Assembly: GCF_030646925.1 (NCBI RefSeq)
Contig: NZ_JAUSKL010000029.1
Span: forward strand, 44,955-108,954
Direction of reading: 5' to 3'
From: Candidatus Binatus sp.
GTDB lineage: Bacteria; Desulfobacterota; Binatia; Binatales; Binataceae
Length of the DNA stretch: 64,000 nucleotides
Position numbers and translations under genes: made by a program. Numbering within the stretch: position 1 is the first letter of the stretch; each line of letters begins with the position of its first letter. Below, one piece after another: positions 1 through 10,600 of this stretch. Below the pieces are notes generated by a model. It was not told the DNA's origin, ran no database searches, and saw nothing but the letters and a program-made list of their open reading frames with translations.

Positions 1-2041
1 GCGGACTCATATAAGGATGCGCCCGCGAATCGGGCGCAACGTATGTCGATTGACCGATCTCGTTCATCGCATCGGCGCGCCGACCGCGATCGAGCAAATC
101 CTGCGCGTAGCTGTCGCGCGCCCGCGGACTCGTCGGATCGAGCCACGCCCACGTCGCGATTTCACGCGAGCGCGCCGCCGGCGTCATCGTCGATCCGAAG
201 CGAGCCAGGATTGATTCGTGAACCGAGGGATTGCCCGAATAGCTGAGCAGCAGATTGCGCGCGTCGGCGATCGTTCGCGGCTTGCCGATATCATACGGAT
301 ACGGTGCGCCATGCTGCCGCATCGCAACGATTCCAAGCACCATCGCCGTTGCAATCGCCGGCCCGTAAATCCATCGTCGAAGATTCGCGACAGCCGTTTG
401 CATGCCGGACGCAGATTGCGCGGCGCCGATCCGCAAGCCCAACGCCGCGAGCATCGTGAACAAAATCAGATTGGCCGGGATGTGCAAATCGAAGTCCACC
501 AACTCGATTATCGACATCACGATCAGGCCGGCGATTATCGCGGCCATCGCGGGCGCCAGATGCGTCGGCGCCGACCGCAACGCTGTTCGGAGCCGTGCGG
601 CGATTCGGACCATCAGCCATCCAAGCAATGCGACGCCGACCACGCCGGCATCGACCATCATCTCGAGATAATCGTTGTGCGCCGCGTTGTTGATTAGCCC
701 GGTTCGCGGCGGCGGCTGGAACCGAAAAAATATCTCCGGCCACGCGCCCATCCCGACGCCGAACAGCGGAAACTCGCGCACGATTTGCGGCGTCCGGGCC
801 CACACCGAATAGCGCCCGCGCAAATCGAGTCCGCCGTGCAGCACCGTATCGCCGAATCGTCCGATCGTTTGCTCGCGCCCCTGCTGGCCCGCGAATATCA
901 GCGCGAGCACTGCCAGCGCCGCAAGAATTCCAACCGATACCGTCAGCGGATTCGCTTTCGCTGTTTCTCCTTCGACGCCGACGCGATCGCGCGATCGAAG
1001 ATGAACCAGCGCGATCATCAGCGACGCGCCCACACCCAGTCCAATCCATCCGGCGCGCGATTGGCTGAGCGCCACCGCCACGAAAATCACGAATGTCGCG
1101 AACCCGTACATCACGCGAGTCGCGAGGCCGCTGCTCGAGCGCGCCGGAAAACCGCCGAATATCAGTCCCGCGAGCGCGAGCGGAAAGATCATCGCGAGGT
1201 AGCCCGCGAAGTGATCCGGATTCACGAACGGCCCGCACGCGCGGCGCGCCGCCTCGCCCAGATTCGGCGCGCCCCAATCGTACGGAACCATCACCCACAG
1301 GATTTTCCCGTTCCACGTCCCCCAATTCGCGAGGCCCGCAAGCGCGACGATCACTCCGCTCGCCAGAATCGCGAGCATCAGAACTCGCGTCAGCGCAAAG
1401 CCTTCCTTCACTTCGCGCCCGGCGCCGGCCGGATAGAAGATCGTCGCGAAGAACAGCGCGATCAACGCGAGCGCCCCGATCAATGCAGCAATCGTGAGCG
1501 GCCACGCGATCGATAGCGGCCGCCATCGACGCGCGTATATCTCCGGCGCCGCGCGTATCTGCTCGACTTTTTGCGCCCGCCCGATTTGCGCCGGTTCTGC
1601 CGCCGCACTTGATCCGATCTCGCCCCGATTCAGTGCGACCGGCGCGAACGGTATCGCCGCGCCGCGGCGAACTTCATCTTCCGTCGGCAGGATCACCGGC
1701 CCGTCGCTCTTCGATACCGACACCGCTGTCCCCGGGTCATTCAAACTTTCGTGTGGCGCCGTGCTCGGCCAGCCGGGATAAACCTGGCGGTAGAATCGAT
1801 ACGTCGAAGGTGAGATCGCTTGCAGCATCGCGGGCGGCAGCGGGATCAACTGGAATCCCACGAACAGCACCAGAATTCCGCATGGAACGCGAAGCGCGCG
1901 CAGCAGCCCGGCGTCGATTCGCCCCGCGCTACTATCAGCGCCCGCGATCGACTTGAGCTTCACCATCCACAGCGCGAACAGCGCGAAGCACATCAACTCC
2001 GCGAGCCTGTATGCCCACGGATAGACCGACCCGAACAGCAT
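1..2041 (-). CDS. O-antigen ligase / Wzy-like polymerase, C-terminus cut by window edge
   Basis: Multi-pass inner-membrane protein of the O-antigen ligase/polymerase family, which joins lipid-linked polysaccharide units on the periplasmic side. The frame stays open to base 1, so the C-terminus lies outside. Family signatures I translated are FVNPDHFAGYLAMIFPLALA (about 1190-1240) and HNDYLEMMVDAGVVG (about 640-680), separated by hydrophobic helices; the tail (about 1-200) is soluble. It is the last gene of the wza-wzc group, 104 bases after the wzc stop. The start is a problem: the first ATG in frame is at 2041, yet hydrophobic sequence resembling helix 1 continues upstream and no ATG, GTG or TTG lies in that frame between 2041 and the wzc stop. 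Family call is firm; start is not. Confidence 0.85.
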   Translation of the reverse strand, partial: MLFGSVYPWAYRLAELMCFALFALWMVKLKSIAGADSSAGRIDAGLLRALRVPCGILVLFVGFQLIPLPPAMLQAISPSTYRFYRQVYPGWPSTAPHESLNDPGTAVSVSKSDGPVILPTEDEVRRGAAIPFAPVALNRGEIGSSAAAEPAQIGRAQKVEQIRAAPEIYARRWRPLSIAWPLTIAALIGALALIALFFATIFYPAGAGREVKEGFALTRVLMLAILASGVIVALAGLANWGTWNGKILWVMVPYDWGAPNLGEAARRACGPFVNPDHFAGYLAMIFPLALAGLIFGGFPARSSSGLATRVMYGFATFVIFVAVALSQSRAGWIGLGVGASLMIALVHLRSRDRVGVEGETAKANPLTVSVGILAALAVLALIFAGQQGREQTIGRFGDTVLHGGLDLRGRYSVWARTPQIVREFPLFGVGMGAWPEIFFRFQPPPRTGLINNAAHNDYLEMMVDAGVVGVALLGWLMVRIAARLRTALRSAPTHLAPAMAAIIAGLIVMSIIELVDFDLHIPANLILFTMLAALGLRIGAAQSASGMQTAVANLRRWIYGPAIATAMVLGIVAMRQHGAPYPYDIGKPRTIADARNLLLSYSGNPSVHESILARFGSTMTPAARSREIATWAWLDPTSPRARDSYAQDLLDRGRRADAMNEIGQSTYVAPDSRAHPYMSP

Positions 2042-2145
2042 CGGGCCGGAAAAAATGAGGCAACCCGCGGTTACCTCAAATAGCCTGTCAGGATTGAGGC
2101 GAATGCGCGAAATGGCGTTGGCCTGCGGGAGTTGGCGGGCGCGAT

Positions 2146-4590
2146 CTACCGGTTCATGAAGTCCGCGGCATCGGGCATCTCGATATCCGCATTCGCGCTG
2201 CCTTCGAGAATCTCGTTGGTATAGTGGTAGTAATAATTCTTGTAGTACTTGTATTCCGGGCTCTGCAGATTGACCTTGTTGAGCAGCACGCCGAATATCT
2301 TCGCGCGCGCATATTTCAGCCGCGCGCACGCCACCCGAATCTGCTGCTTCGCCGTGGTCGCGCTGTTCACTACTACGACCACGCCATCGGCCATCGTCGA
2401 CAGCACGATCGAATCGCTGACCGGCAGGATCGGCGGCGAATCCACGATCACGAAATCGAAGTGAGCCGCCGCCTCGCTGATGATCTGCTTCATCTTCTCC
2501 GAGCCGAGCAGCTCGGTCGGATTCGGCGGCAGCGATCCCGACGTCAGTACCGATAGCCCCTCGACCTCCGTCTGCCGGATCATTTCGAACGTATCGCGCC
2601 GCCCCGTCAGCACTTCGGTAAGTCCCGGCTCCTTGTCCATCGCGAACACGCGATGCACTCTTGGCTTGCGCAAGTCCGCGTCGATCAGCAGCACCTTGGC
2701 CCCGGTATGCGCAAACAGCACGGCCGAGTTGGTCGAGGTGACGGTCTTGCCCTCGCCGCTGGTGGTGCTCGTCATCAGGATCACTTTCGGCGGCGCGCCC
2801 GCGCGCGACAGCAGGATTCCCGTGCGCAGCGTCCGGTACGCCTCACCGTGCACCGAGTACGGACTGAACGCGCCGATCAGTTCGCGCGGATGCCCATTGA
2901 CGGACGGCATCTTCGACGACGATATCGCGCCCGCCTTCGACCCATTGCGCATCGCGGTCGAGATTACGTTCTTTAATTTTCGGCGGCCGTTGCGATTGTC
3001 GCCGTCCTGCTGCGAGAACAGCGGCACCACCGCCAGGTTGGGAACTCTGAGGTACGATTCCACTTCTTCCGGCGTCTTCAGCCGGTTGTTGAGGAACTCC
3101 AGCAGAAATGCCAGCGCGATTCCCGCCACCAGCGACAGCACCGCCGCTTCCATCACGCTCTGCATGATCTTCGGACTCGACGGACCGCCCGGCACTTCCG
3201 CGCTATCGATCACCACCACGTTCGAGGATCGCGCCTGCGCCGCCAGCCCGACGTCCTTCATCCGCTGCAGCACGCTGTTGTACAGCTCGCGATTGGTATC
3301 GACCTCGCGCTGCAGAATCGCGTACTCGACCGCCGCGTCATTCAGCCCGAGCGCGTGCGCGCGATCGCGGTCCATCTCTTCCTGCAGCTTCTGCTGCCTG
3401 ATCTGCGCCTGCTTGTACGCCGATTCGATACTTGATCGCACCCGCTGCACTTCTTCGTCGATACTGTGCTGCACTTCATCCCGCTTCGCCTGCAGCCGCG
3501 CGAGCGGCGGATAATCCGGCTTGAACTGCTTCGCCATCCCCGCGTATTCGGTCGAGAGCTGATCGTATTCCGCGCGCAGTTGCTGCAGCGCCTTGTCCTC
3601 GTGCAGTTGCGGCAACACTTCGTACTGCCGGTTGCGCACCATCTGCACCTGCGATTCCATCTCGAGCGTCGCCACCTGCGCTTCGGTCAGGTCCTTGCTC
3701 AACACCGCGAGCCGATCGAGCACGATCGTTTCCTTGCCGTCGAGCGACATCAGCCCCGGCACGATCCCCTGGTCGCGCCGGTACCGATTCAGCGCATACT
3801 CGGACTTCTGCAGCTTCTCCTTGAGCTCGACCAGCTTCAGTTGCAGGAACTTCTGCGCTTCCTCGTTCGCCTGGCTGTGCAGCTCGATCCCTTGCCGGAT
3901 GTATGCGTGCGCGTGCGCGTTGGACAGCCGCGCCGACAGTTCCGGATCGGGCGTGGTGAATTCCACTTTCACCAGGTTGGTGTCCGGCACCGGCCGCACC
4001 GCGAGACCGCCCATGTACGCGCCGACCGCCGCCGGGCTCACTCCGTCCAGTTCCGGAGCCGGGTCCGCGCTCGAAGCGGCGGCCTTCCTCGGTTCTGATT
4101 TTCCCGCGACCCCGTGAATCCAGTGTCCGATCGCCGCCTTGGCCGAGCCGTACCAACCGGGCGCGCTCTTCTGTCGCGAAGTCAGCCGCTTTTCGAGGCC
4201 GTTGTACTTGATCGCGCTGACCGCCAGGCTCCGGCTCTTGAGTATCTCGTATTGAGTCTTGTTGAAGGTCTCGTAGTAGTCGTATTGGTCGGTGCTGGAA
4301 TTGTCCCCCTGCACCTGGCTGCCGAATATCTGCGGCGTCCCAGGCTTGATCAGCATCGTCGCGCTGGCCGTGTAAAGCGGCGTCTCGATTAGAACCCGGA
4401 TCGTTTTGAGCGCGCTGAAGCCGAGACAGATCGCGACGATCAGCGGCAGATGCTTTCTGATCGTGCGCCAGTATTGATTGAAATCGATCCGCCCTTCGTC
4501 CTCGTCGAAAAAATGGATCCGATTGTCATTCGGATCGATTTCGTCGAGCGCCGCCGTGCGGCGGATGAAGTATGGCGAAGGTTGCGTCAT
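2146..4590 (-). CDS. Wzc/GumC-type polysaccharide co-polymerase with BY-kinase domain
   Basis: Inner-membrane tyrosine autokinase controlling polysaccharide chain length and export. The 814 residues carry a Wzz domain (about 33-130) with TM1 near 47-65, a long periplasmic coiled coil (about 240-450), TM2 near 478-500, then a cytoplasmic kinase: Walker A SGEGKT (611-616), Walker A' LLIDADLRKPR (634-644), Walker B FVIVDSPP (713-720). The C-terminus has the expected tyrosine cluster, seven Tyr within 780-790 (YKYYKNYYYHY), the usual autophosphorylation site. It lies 13 bases downstream of the Wza-type lipoprotein gene, so the two are surely co-transcribed. Fusion of Wzz and kinase in one chain is the proteobacterial form. 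ATG start. Confidence 0.95.
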   Translation of the reverse strand: MTQPSPYFIRRTAALDEIDPNDNRIHFFDEDEGRIDFNQYWRTIRKHLPLIVAICLGFSALKTIRVLIETPLYTASATMLIKPGTPQIFGSQVQGDNSSTDQYDYYETFNKTQYEILKSRSLAVSAIKYNGLEKRLTSRQKSAPGWYGSAKAAIGHWIHGVAGKSEPRKAAASSADPAPELDGVSPAAVGAYMGGLAVRPVPDTNLVKVEFTTPDPELSARLSNAHAHAYIRQGIELHSQANEEAQKFLQLKLVELKEKLQKSEYALNRYRRDQGIVPGLMSLDGKETIVLDRLAVLSKDLTEAQVATLEMESQVQMVRNRQYEVLPQLHEDKALQQLRAEYDQLSTEYAGMAKQFKPDYPPLARLQAKRDEVQHSIDEEVQRVRSSIESAYKQAQIRQQKLQEEMDRDRAHALGLNDAAVEYAILQREVDTNRELYNSVLQRMKDVGLAAQARSSNVVVIDSAEVPGGPSSPKIMQSVMEAAVLSLVAGIALAFLLEFLNNRLKTPEEVESYLRVPNLAVVPLFSQQDGDNRNGRRKLKNVISTAMRNGSKAGAISSSKMPSVNGHPRELIGAFSPYSVHGEAYRTLRTGILLSRAGAPPKVILMTSTTSGEGKTVTSTNSAVLFAHTGAKVLLIDADLRKPRVHRVFAMDKEPGLTEVLTGRRDTFEMIRQTEVEGLSVLTSGSLPPNPTELLGSEKMKQIISEAAAHFDFVIVDSPPILPVSDSIVLSTMADGVVVVVNSATTAKQQIRVACARLKYARAKIFGVLLNKVNLQSPEYKYYKNYYYHYTNEILEGSANADIEMPDAADFMNR

Positions 4591-4603
4591 CGGAATTTCC
4601 GCC

Positions 4604-5800
4604 TCAGAACGTGTAGCCCGGCACCGGTACGCGCGTCAGCAGGTTGTACACCACGTAGGGAGCGATCTTCAGGTCCGAGTACGGCACATCGATTACATCA
4701 TTGGCGCGCACCGGGATATCCGGATCCTCGCCCTTGGAAATTCTAACCAGGTTCATCGGGATCGATACCTTGCTGCCGGTTCCGTCACTGCGAATCAGCG
4801 TCGCCCGGGTCGGATCTGCCGCGAACATCGCGCCGCCCGCGGCGCCCACCGCGCCCAGCACCGATAGCCCCGATCCGACCTGAAAAAATCCCGCCTTATA
4901 AACCCAGCCCGTCACCATCACGTTGCCGCCGCCCGGCACCACTATAATGTCGCCTGGACTGGCCGGCATGTTCACATACTTGCGACTGCCCGTCATCGCG
5001 GTCTTGAGCGGTATCACCACGGCCGGGCCGTTGCCCAGATTCTGCTCCAGGCTCACGACATCCACCACGCCTCCCTGCGCTTGCTCCCGGTCGGGCGATT
5101 GTCCCTTTGCGATCGCCGGACGCACCGTCTTGCCCGCGGTCCGACTCGGTTCAGCGTACGCCGCCGCCAGCTCCGCCAGTTTGCCGCGACCGCCCTTTAC
5201 TTCCGGCAAAATAACAATTTCGTCGGCCGCGTCCGGCGTCATTCCACCCGCCTGCGTGATGACATCCAGGATGCTATCGCCCGACCCGGTAAGCACCACC
5301 AGCCCGGGTCTGCGGACCGCTCCGACCACCGCGACCTGCCGGCTGTGGTACTCCTTCACGAACACATCGACCTGCGGATCGTACATGTACTTGCCGAGCG
5401 CCGCTTTCAACCGATCGCGAAACCCGCTCTCGCTCATCCCCGACGCCTGCACGATTCCGATCAGCGGCAGCTCGACTTCCCCGTTGCCACTCACGCGAAC
5501 GGTTCGATCCTTCAGATCGTCCACGCCCGGCGCCGATACTTCGATCACGTCGCCCGGTCCGATCGGATAATCAGTCGAATCCTTGGCGGTGGCACGCTTC
5601 TCCCACAGCGCATCCAGTCTCTCGATATTGATCTCCGACGACCCGATACTTGGCACTCTCGGATCGATAGCCGGCGCTCGACCGATCTCGGCTGGCTCGG
5701 GCGGAATTGGCGGAGCACTGGCGCACGCGGCCAGCCCGATCGCCAGCAACAGAGCATTTGCCGCCAACGCCATGCAACTTGTCAGCTTGTTCGTCTTCAA
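4604..5800 (-). CDS. Wza-type polysaccharide export outer-membrane lipoprotein
   Basis: Outer-membrane export channel subunit for exopolysaccharide. The N-terminus MKTNK plus a hydrophobic stretch ends in lipobox LAAC with Cys26, so a lipoprotein is expected. It is followed by a Poly_export domain (YPIGPGDVIEVSAPG, about residues 77-91) and SLBB-type beta-grasp repeats (VVGAVRRPGLVVL; VMVTGWVYKAGFF). At 398 residues it fits the family. I keep the TTG start at 5800 because it supplies the charged n-region; an ATG nine codons later (5773) would leave the signal peptide without lysines. It is first in the wza-wzc-ligase group, with a 386-base upstream gap holding a TTGACA box. The partner kinase is the next gene. 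Confidence 0.92.
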   Translation of the reverse strand: MKTNKLTSCMALAANALLLAIGLAACASAPPIPPEPAEIGRAPAIDPRVPSIGSSEINIERLDALWEKRATAKDSTDYPIGPGDVIEVSAPGVDDLKDRTVRVSGNGEVELPLIGIVQASGMSESGFRDRLKAALGKYMYDPQVDVFVKEYHSRQVAVVGAVRRPGLVVLTGSGDSILDVITQAGGMTPDAADEIVILPEVKGGRGKLAELAAAYAEPSRTAGKTVRPAIAKGQSPDREQAQGGVVDVVSLEQNLGNGPAVVIPLKTAMTGSRKYVNMPASPGDIIVVPGGGNVMVTGWVYKAGFFQVGSGLSVLGAVGAAGGAMFAADPTRATLIRSDGTGSKVSIPMNLVRISKGEDPDIPVRANDVIDVPYSDLKIAPYVVYNLLTRVPVPGYTF

Positions 5801-6186
5801 TCGCTTTTATTGGCGCTCGACTCTATCACTGATCCAGTTGCTAACGCTCACGCAGATACCACAAAAGATCGCGCGTATGCGTCCGCCCTCCCTTGGATTC
5901 GCTAATCGCAAGGACGCGCGACCCCCTTGGAACAACGCTCGACACGCCGTCGATCGCGACTCATCGGCGGTTCCGCAAAATTCGGCCACTGGTAAGTTCG
6001 TCACATTGATGAAGAGCCTACACCCGCCAAAGGGAATAGTATTGTCAAATAGCATCTAATACAACAGGTTTGGACGCGTAGATGTGATGTAATTTCGACG
6101 TTCGATCGCGAGTTGCAGGAGAGCAATCACCCGCCAAGTCGAAAAGCGATAGCGTTCGAGTGGATAAAATTCAGGTCGGGAATCTA
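5801..6186. other. Intergenic region upstream of the Wza-type gene
   Basis: This 386-base stretch lies between the GT39-like stop and the Wza-type start, both on the minus strand. I see no convincing gene. The part at about 6025-6100 is more AT-rich than its surroundings and contains a minus-strand TTGACA at 6042-6047, a possible -35 box for the wza-wzc-ligase unit; a good -10 hexamer at normal spacing is not evident. No U-tract hairpin was found after the GT39-like gene. Confidence 0.4.
6042..6047 (-). promoter_or_regulatory. Possible -35 box for the wza-wzc transcript
   Basis: The minus strand reads TTGACA here, in the only AT-rich patch of the gap upstream of the Wza-type gene. No clear TATAAT-like hexamer occurs 16-18 bases downstream (the sequence there is GGGTGTAGG), so this is a weak candidate only. 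Confidence 0.25.
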
Positions 6187-7569
6187 CTAAACACTATCGA
6201 GCGGCGTAAAAATTGAGAACTTGCCGAAGTAACCGATCCCGCTGAGCATCGCAAACAGCGGAACCGCCGGGATTCGATACCGCGACATCGCAGCCGGCAA
6301 TGCCGCCGGCAGGATCATCAACATCGCCGCCACCAGCAGAAACGCGATCATCATTTTCTCGCGGCCGGCCTTTCTTCTTATCTTTATAAACGCGATCGCA
6401 ATTCCCGCCCACGTCACGAGCATCAGCACGGATTGCAACCCGACCAGCAGCGTCAATACCGGCGAACTTAGCAAATCGCGTAGCCGCGTTGGGACATCTG
6501 ACGTCGCGACCTCGAGCCGCTTCGCTCCGCCGGACGTTTCAATAAAGGGCGCCAGATTCGCGCGGTCCGGTATCCAGAGCAGCCACGCCAGGGAGCGCGC
6601 CGTCACCGCCGCGGCGCCGATCGGATCGTTGGCATAGATACCGATCGAATGCGTGATCATCTTATGCTGCTTGCTTGGGGGCGTGTCAGGGTAATTCTCG
6701 AACCTCTCGCCGATCTCATTCGCCAGCTCGCGCTGAACCACCGGAAATTGCAGGCCAGTCCGATTCCACACAACACCCGCCGCGCCAAAATAGTAAAGCG
6801 CCAGCGCCCCGTCGGTGCTGATCGTCCAGACCCCGCTCCGCACGCGATTCCTCGCCACCCACCCCGCCGTAACGAGGCCAGGTATCGCCGCGGCTACGAT
6901 CGCGATCGCTGCCCTGCGGCGCCAGTCACCGCTCGAGGCGATCAGAGCCGCCGCACCGGCAAAGATCGGCAGCGAAAGGCCAATCGGCCGCACCAGGATC
7001 GCCGCGCCCGAAATCACTGCCGCGCCAACGATCAGCATGATACCCTCGCGGTCGCTCTGGCCGCGCCCGATTGCGATCAGTTCGAGGCAAATCGCCGCCG
7101 TCACCAGGCCCTGAAAAAGGCCGTCGGACATCACGCGGTCGCCGTTTACGATCGAAGGCACGTCCAGCGCCAGCAGGATCGCCGCCGTCGCACCGGCGCG
7201 GATTCCCCAGAATTTCGCGGTGGTCAGCCCCGCGACCAAGCACGCGAGCGCGCCGATTATCGCCTGCACGAACAGCGCAGCCTTGAGACTCGGCATCGCC
7301 GCCAGGAACAGCGGATAGCCCGGCGTGCGCAACACTTCCGCCGCCGCGCATCCCGTCGCTAGATCTTTTGCGAAGCCGCATCCGGCTCTAAGCCCGTCTG
7401 CCAGTTCGACGTAGCGCGACGAATCATTGTCCATCGCCCACGCATCGAGGCTTCGGAACAGGGGCGCGGCTCTTATCGCGAACGCGAAAATCGCGATCGC
7501 CGGCACGATCCATCTTTGTCTGTCGCTCGGCAGGAAGAACCGGTTCATGGTGAAGCTACTATCGGTCAC
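6187..7569 (-). CDS. GT39/ArnT-like polyprenyl-phosphate-sugar glycosyltransferase
   Basis: Polytopic membrane protein of the GT-C fold, which moves a sugar from a polyprenyl-phosphate donor to a periplasmic acceptor. The 460 residues have about ten hydrophobic helices. The first periplasmic loop carries the acidic motif WAMDNDSSRY (44-53, the position of the catalytic Asp in GT39 enzymes) and the family pattern RTPGYPLFLA (81-90). The C-terminal SRYRIPAVPLF segment is also typical. The start is GTG at 7569; ATG at 7548 is an alternative, and neither has a clear Shine-Dalgarno. It lies between the export genes and the giant secreted protein, so it probably decorates the EPS. The specific sugar and acceptor cannot be told. 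Confidence 0.8.
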   Translation of the reverse strand: MTDSSFTMNRFFLPSDRQRWIVPAIAIFAFAIRAAPLFRSLDAWAMDNDSSRYVELADGLRAGCGFAKDLATGCAAAEVLRTPGYPLFLAAMPSLKAALFVQAIIGALACLVAGLTTAKFWGIRAGATAAILLALDVPSIVNGDRVMSDGLFQGLVTAAICLELIAIGRGQSDREGIMLIVGAAVISGAAILVRPIGLSLPIFAGAAALIASSGDWRRRAAIAIVAAAIPGLVTAGWVARNRVRSGVWTISTDGALALYYFGAAGVVWNRTGLQFPVVQRELANEIGERFENYPDTPPSKQHKMITHSIGIYANDPIGAAAVTARSLAWLLWIPDRANLAPFIETSGGAKRLEVATSDVPTRLRDLLSSPVLTLLVGLQSVLMLVTWAGIAIAFIKIRRKAGREKMMIAFLLVAAMLMILPAALPAAMSRYRIPAVPLFAMLSGIGYFGKFSIFTPLDSV

Positions 7570-7654
7570 ATGGCGCGATCACATCCAGACGCGGATGCAG
7601 CGCATCCACCGCTCGTGTCGCGCCCGAGAATCGGCGTCTATCTTCTCCGCCAGT

Positions 7655-10600
7655 TTACTTCCCGATGCAATTGACGTTGATCGTATCGCCATGCATGTCG
7701 GCGCTCGCCGGCTGAGTCAGCGTGACGTGATTGGCGTCGCTCCACACCTGCTTCATCGCAGCGCCGGCCGTGATATCCTCCGCGACGCATACCGGCTGAT
7801 TCGCAAACGCCGCCGCGCTTCCCATCGCGACTGCACAACTGGTCTGCGTCCCGCCGCCCACCACGATCGCGAATGCATTGTTAGTTCCGCCCGCCACGAC
7901 CGATCCGTTCGGCGACGATCCGCATGCCGACACCGTCGGCGTCGTATTCGCGACGCCGTTGGTGACCGACGACAGGATCCCGCCGTTGCCCAGCGTGAGA
8001 CTCTTCAGCGAGCTCTGATCGGCGATTGCCTGCGCCTTCGTCAGATCGTCCGCCAGCGCCACCCCCGACGCGCCGAGCGATCTGCCGTTGATCACCGGGT
8101 TGATCCACATGACCGGATTGCCCGGCGACGTTGTCCCGATAAACCCGATCAGCGGCGCCGGAGTGCCGCTCGTCTCGACGTGAGTGCCGATCAGCGTGAC
8201 GCCGATTCCGTTGTCTTTGGGATTGATTTGAATTGCGTTCTGCATGCCGTCCTGCAAGTCGCCGCCGATGAACTCATAAGTCCCCGATTGCGACACCTTG
8301 ACCGGCACCTGTGATCCTCCGGTCTCGAAATCTACCGCGACGTCTTCGAAAACGTAGTCGTGGAACACCACGCTCGACGCCGCGTTCAGATCATTTAGCG
8401 TCTGACTCCCCGGCGAGATGAAGAGCTGCGAATAAACTCCGCCCGCATCGGTGAGATTCAGCCCGTAGTATCCCGGCATCACCGTGAGCCAATCCGCTTT
8501 CACCAGGCCCGACGCGCCCGATATCTCCAGCGCCGCCTCGCCGAACGCCGCCGCATTCAAAAACAGATGATTCAGATGCGCGCCGTAAGAGTTGTTGTAG
8601 ATCCGAATCGGGCAAACCAGTCCGCCCGCCGCCAGATGCTCCAAATTCAGATACAGCGATCCCACCGCCAGCACGCTGTAGCTGCCGCCGCTGAAGCCCA
8701 GGTAGCTGATCCGATTGTTCGCAGAGCCGCCCAGCAAATCGAAATTGTGGATCGGTATCCACTTCGGCACCGCGCCCGAACCCGTCACCGTATCGACCTT
8801 GATCAGCGTGTCGCGCACCTCCGCGATGTTCATCAGGAACATCGTGTTGCCGTCCGATCCGAATTTCGTGCTCGGCGCCGTGAAGTTCGACGTATGCCGC
8901 GCCAGGTCCGATATCCGGATCGAGTCGAGTTGTCCCTGGAACTGGCTGCTCACGTTGATTCCGTTGAATTGCGCCTTGTTGCCCAGCACGAAATTCTCAG
9001 CCGGCTTCTGCACGATCGTTCCAGTCGCCGGCTGCGACGCCCCGATCTGTACGCCGTCGAGAAACAGCCGCACGAACGATCCGTCGTAATTGAGCTCGAT
9101 CGCGTGCACCACGTCCGGCGTGAAATTCCCCGCCGTCGATACGCACTGTTGTCCGCTGCCGCTGGTCGTGAAGCATCCCGTCAGCGTATTCGGCGATCCC
9201 GGCTGCACATGGATATCGACCGCGCTGTCGATCCCGTTGACCCGATACAAGTCGTCGCCGAAGCTCGCCATGATGTACGGCTGCCCGAAACCGGTGCCGG
9301 TCATCTTCGCGAACAACTCGACGCTGATCGACGCCATCCCATTGAGCGGTTGCGCGTTGTGGAATACCGCCGATCCGTTGTTGCCCTGGGTCGCATCCTT
9401 CAGGTTCACGTACCAGTACTTGCTGCCGGGAAAATTGAGCGAGTTGCCCGCTCCCGTCGCCAGTGAAGGCGCGAGGAACGCTCCGAGGTCCGTGATATTC
9501 TGGGGACTCTCTACGTAAAAAATCGGGAATTGCCCCGGACCCAGCGCTGGCACCGAGGCATTGATTATCGACGTATACTCTCCGTCGCCGCGAACGTTGA
9601 TCGGCGATCCGCAGCTCATGATGATCGAAAACGTCGTCCGATAACGGCCCGCCGGAAAATACACCGTCGGCGTCTGGATCGGATCGATCGCTGCCGCGGC
9701 GCACGCCGCGTCATACGCCGCCTGGATCGCCAACGTATCGTCGGTCAGATTGTCGCCTCGCGCGCCGCCCGCGTAAGCCGGATTGCGCACGTTGAACAGC
9801 CCGTCGTTGTTGAACCCCGCGATCGACGGAGTCCCGCCGTCCGACGACCCGGCCAGCGAAACCAGTTCCGCGTAGGCGTCGCCTTGCAGGATCGGCGAAG
9901 CGCTCGCCACCGACGCTGCCTTGATCGCGATCTGCGCCGCCGACAGTGTCGCGCTGCCGCCGCAACAAAATGACGTCGTCGCCACCACGCTCGATCCCGC
10001 CGGATGCACCTGCGTGTAGGCGCCCGCCGAATGAGGCAGATTGCCGCCCGGCGTTTGCTGCCACGCGAGCGTCCCCCGGCTGAACGATACCGCCTGCGCG
10101 TAGCCGCTCGATCCCGCCCCGAATACCAGCACCAATTCGCTCGGCGCCGCGATCGTCAGCGGCGACAGCGTCACCGACGTCCCGCCGACGCTCGCAAACG
10201 TCGAACTGTCGATCGGCGCGCTCACGTTCGCGCCCGTGATCGCCATGATCCCGCCGACCGCGTATTGCCCGCCGGTCCACGTCCATTGATAACTCGACGG
10301 CTCGCTGCTCCCCGCCACGTGAAAGTACTCGACCAGCATCCCGCCCGCCGAGTCCGAACGCACCGGCGTCCATCCCGACGGCGGCGTGATCGTGAGATTC
10401 GCCTGGATAAAAAACGACGCGACCTCGAGCATCCCCGCCGCAAGGCACGATGGTTTTGGGAAAGTGATCGATCCGCCGCCCGCCACCTGTCCGACACTCG
10501 AGCACGCCACCGCCGGCGGCGGCGAATCCACCAGCGTTGCCTTCGCCTGGTTCGAGTAAAGCGGCGCCTTGCCATCGAGCACGGTCTGCACGATCGGGTT

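Noticed and set aside
291..1526. Long minus-strand open frame with many Arg and Asp
   Set aside because: Its composition (RRRRARSEG type) is that of a shadow; the true gene is in another minus frame with FVNPDHFAGY and HNDYLEMM signatures.
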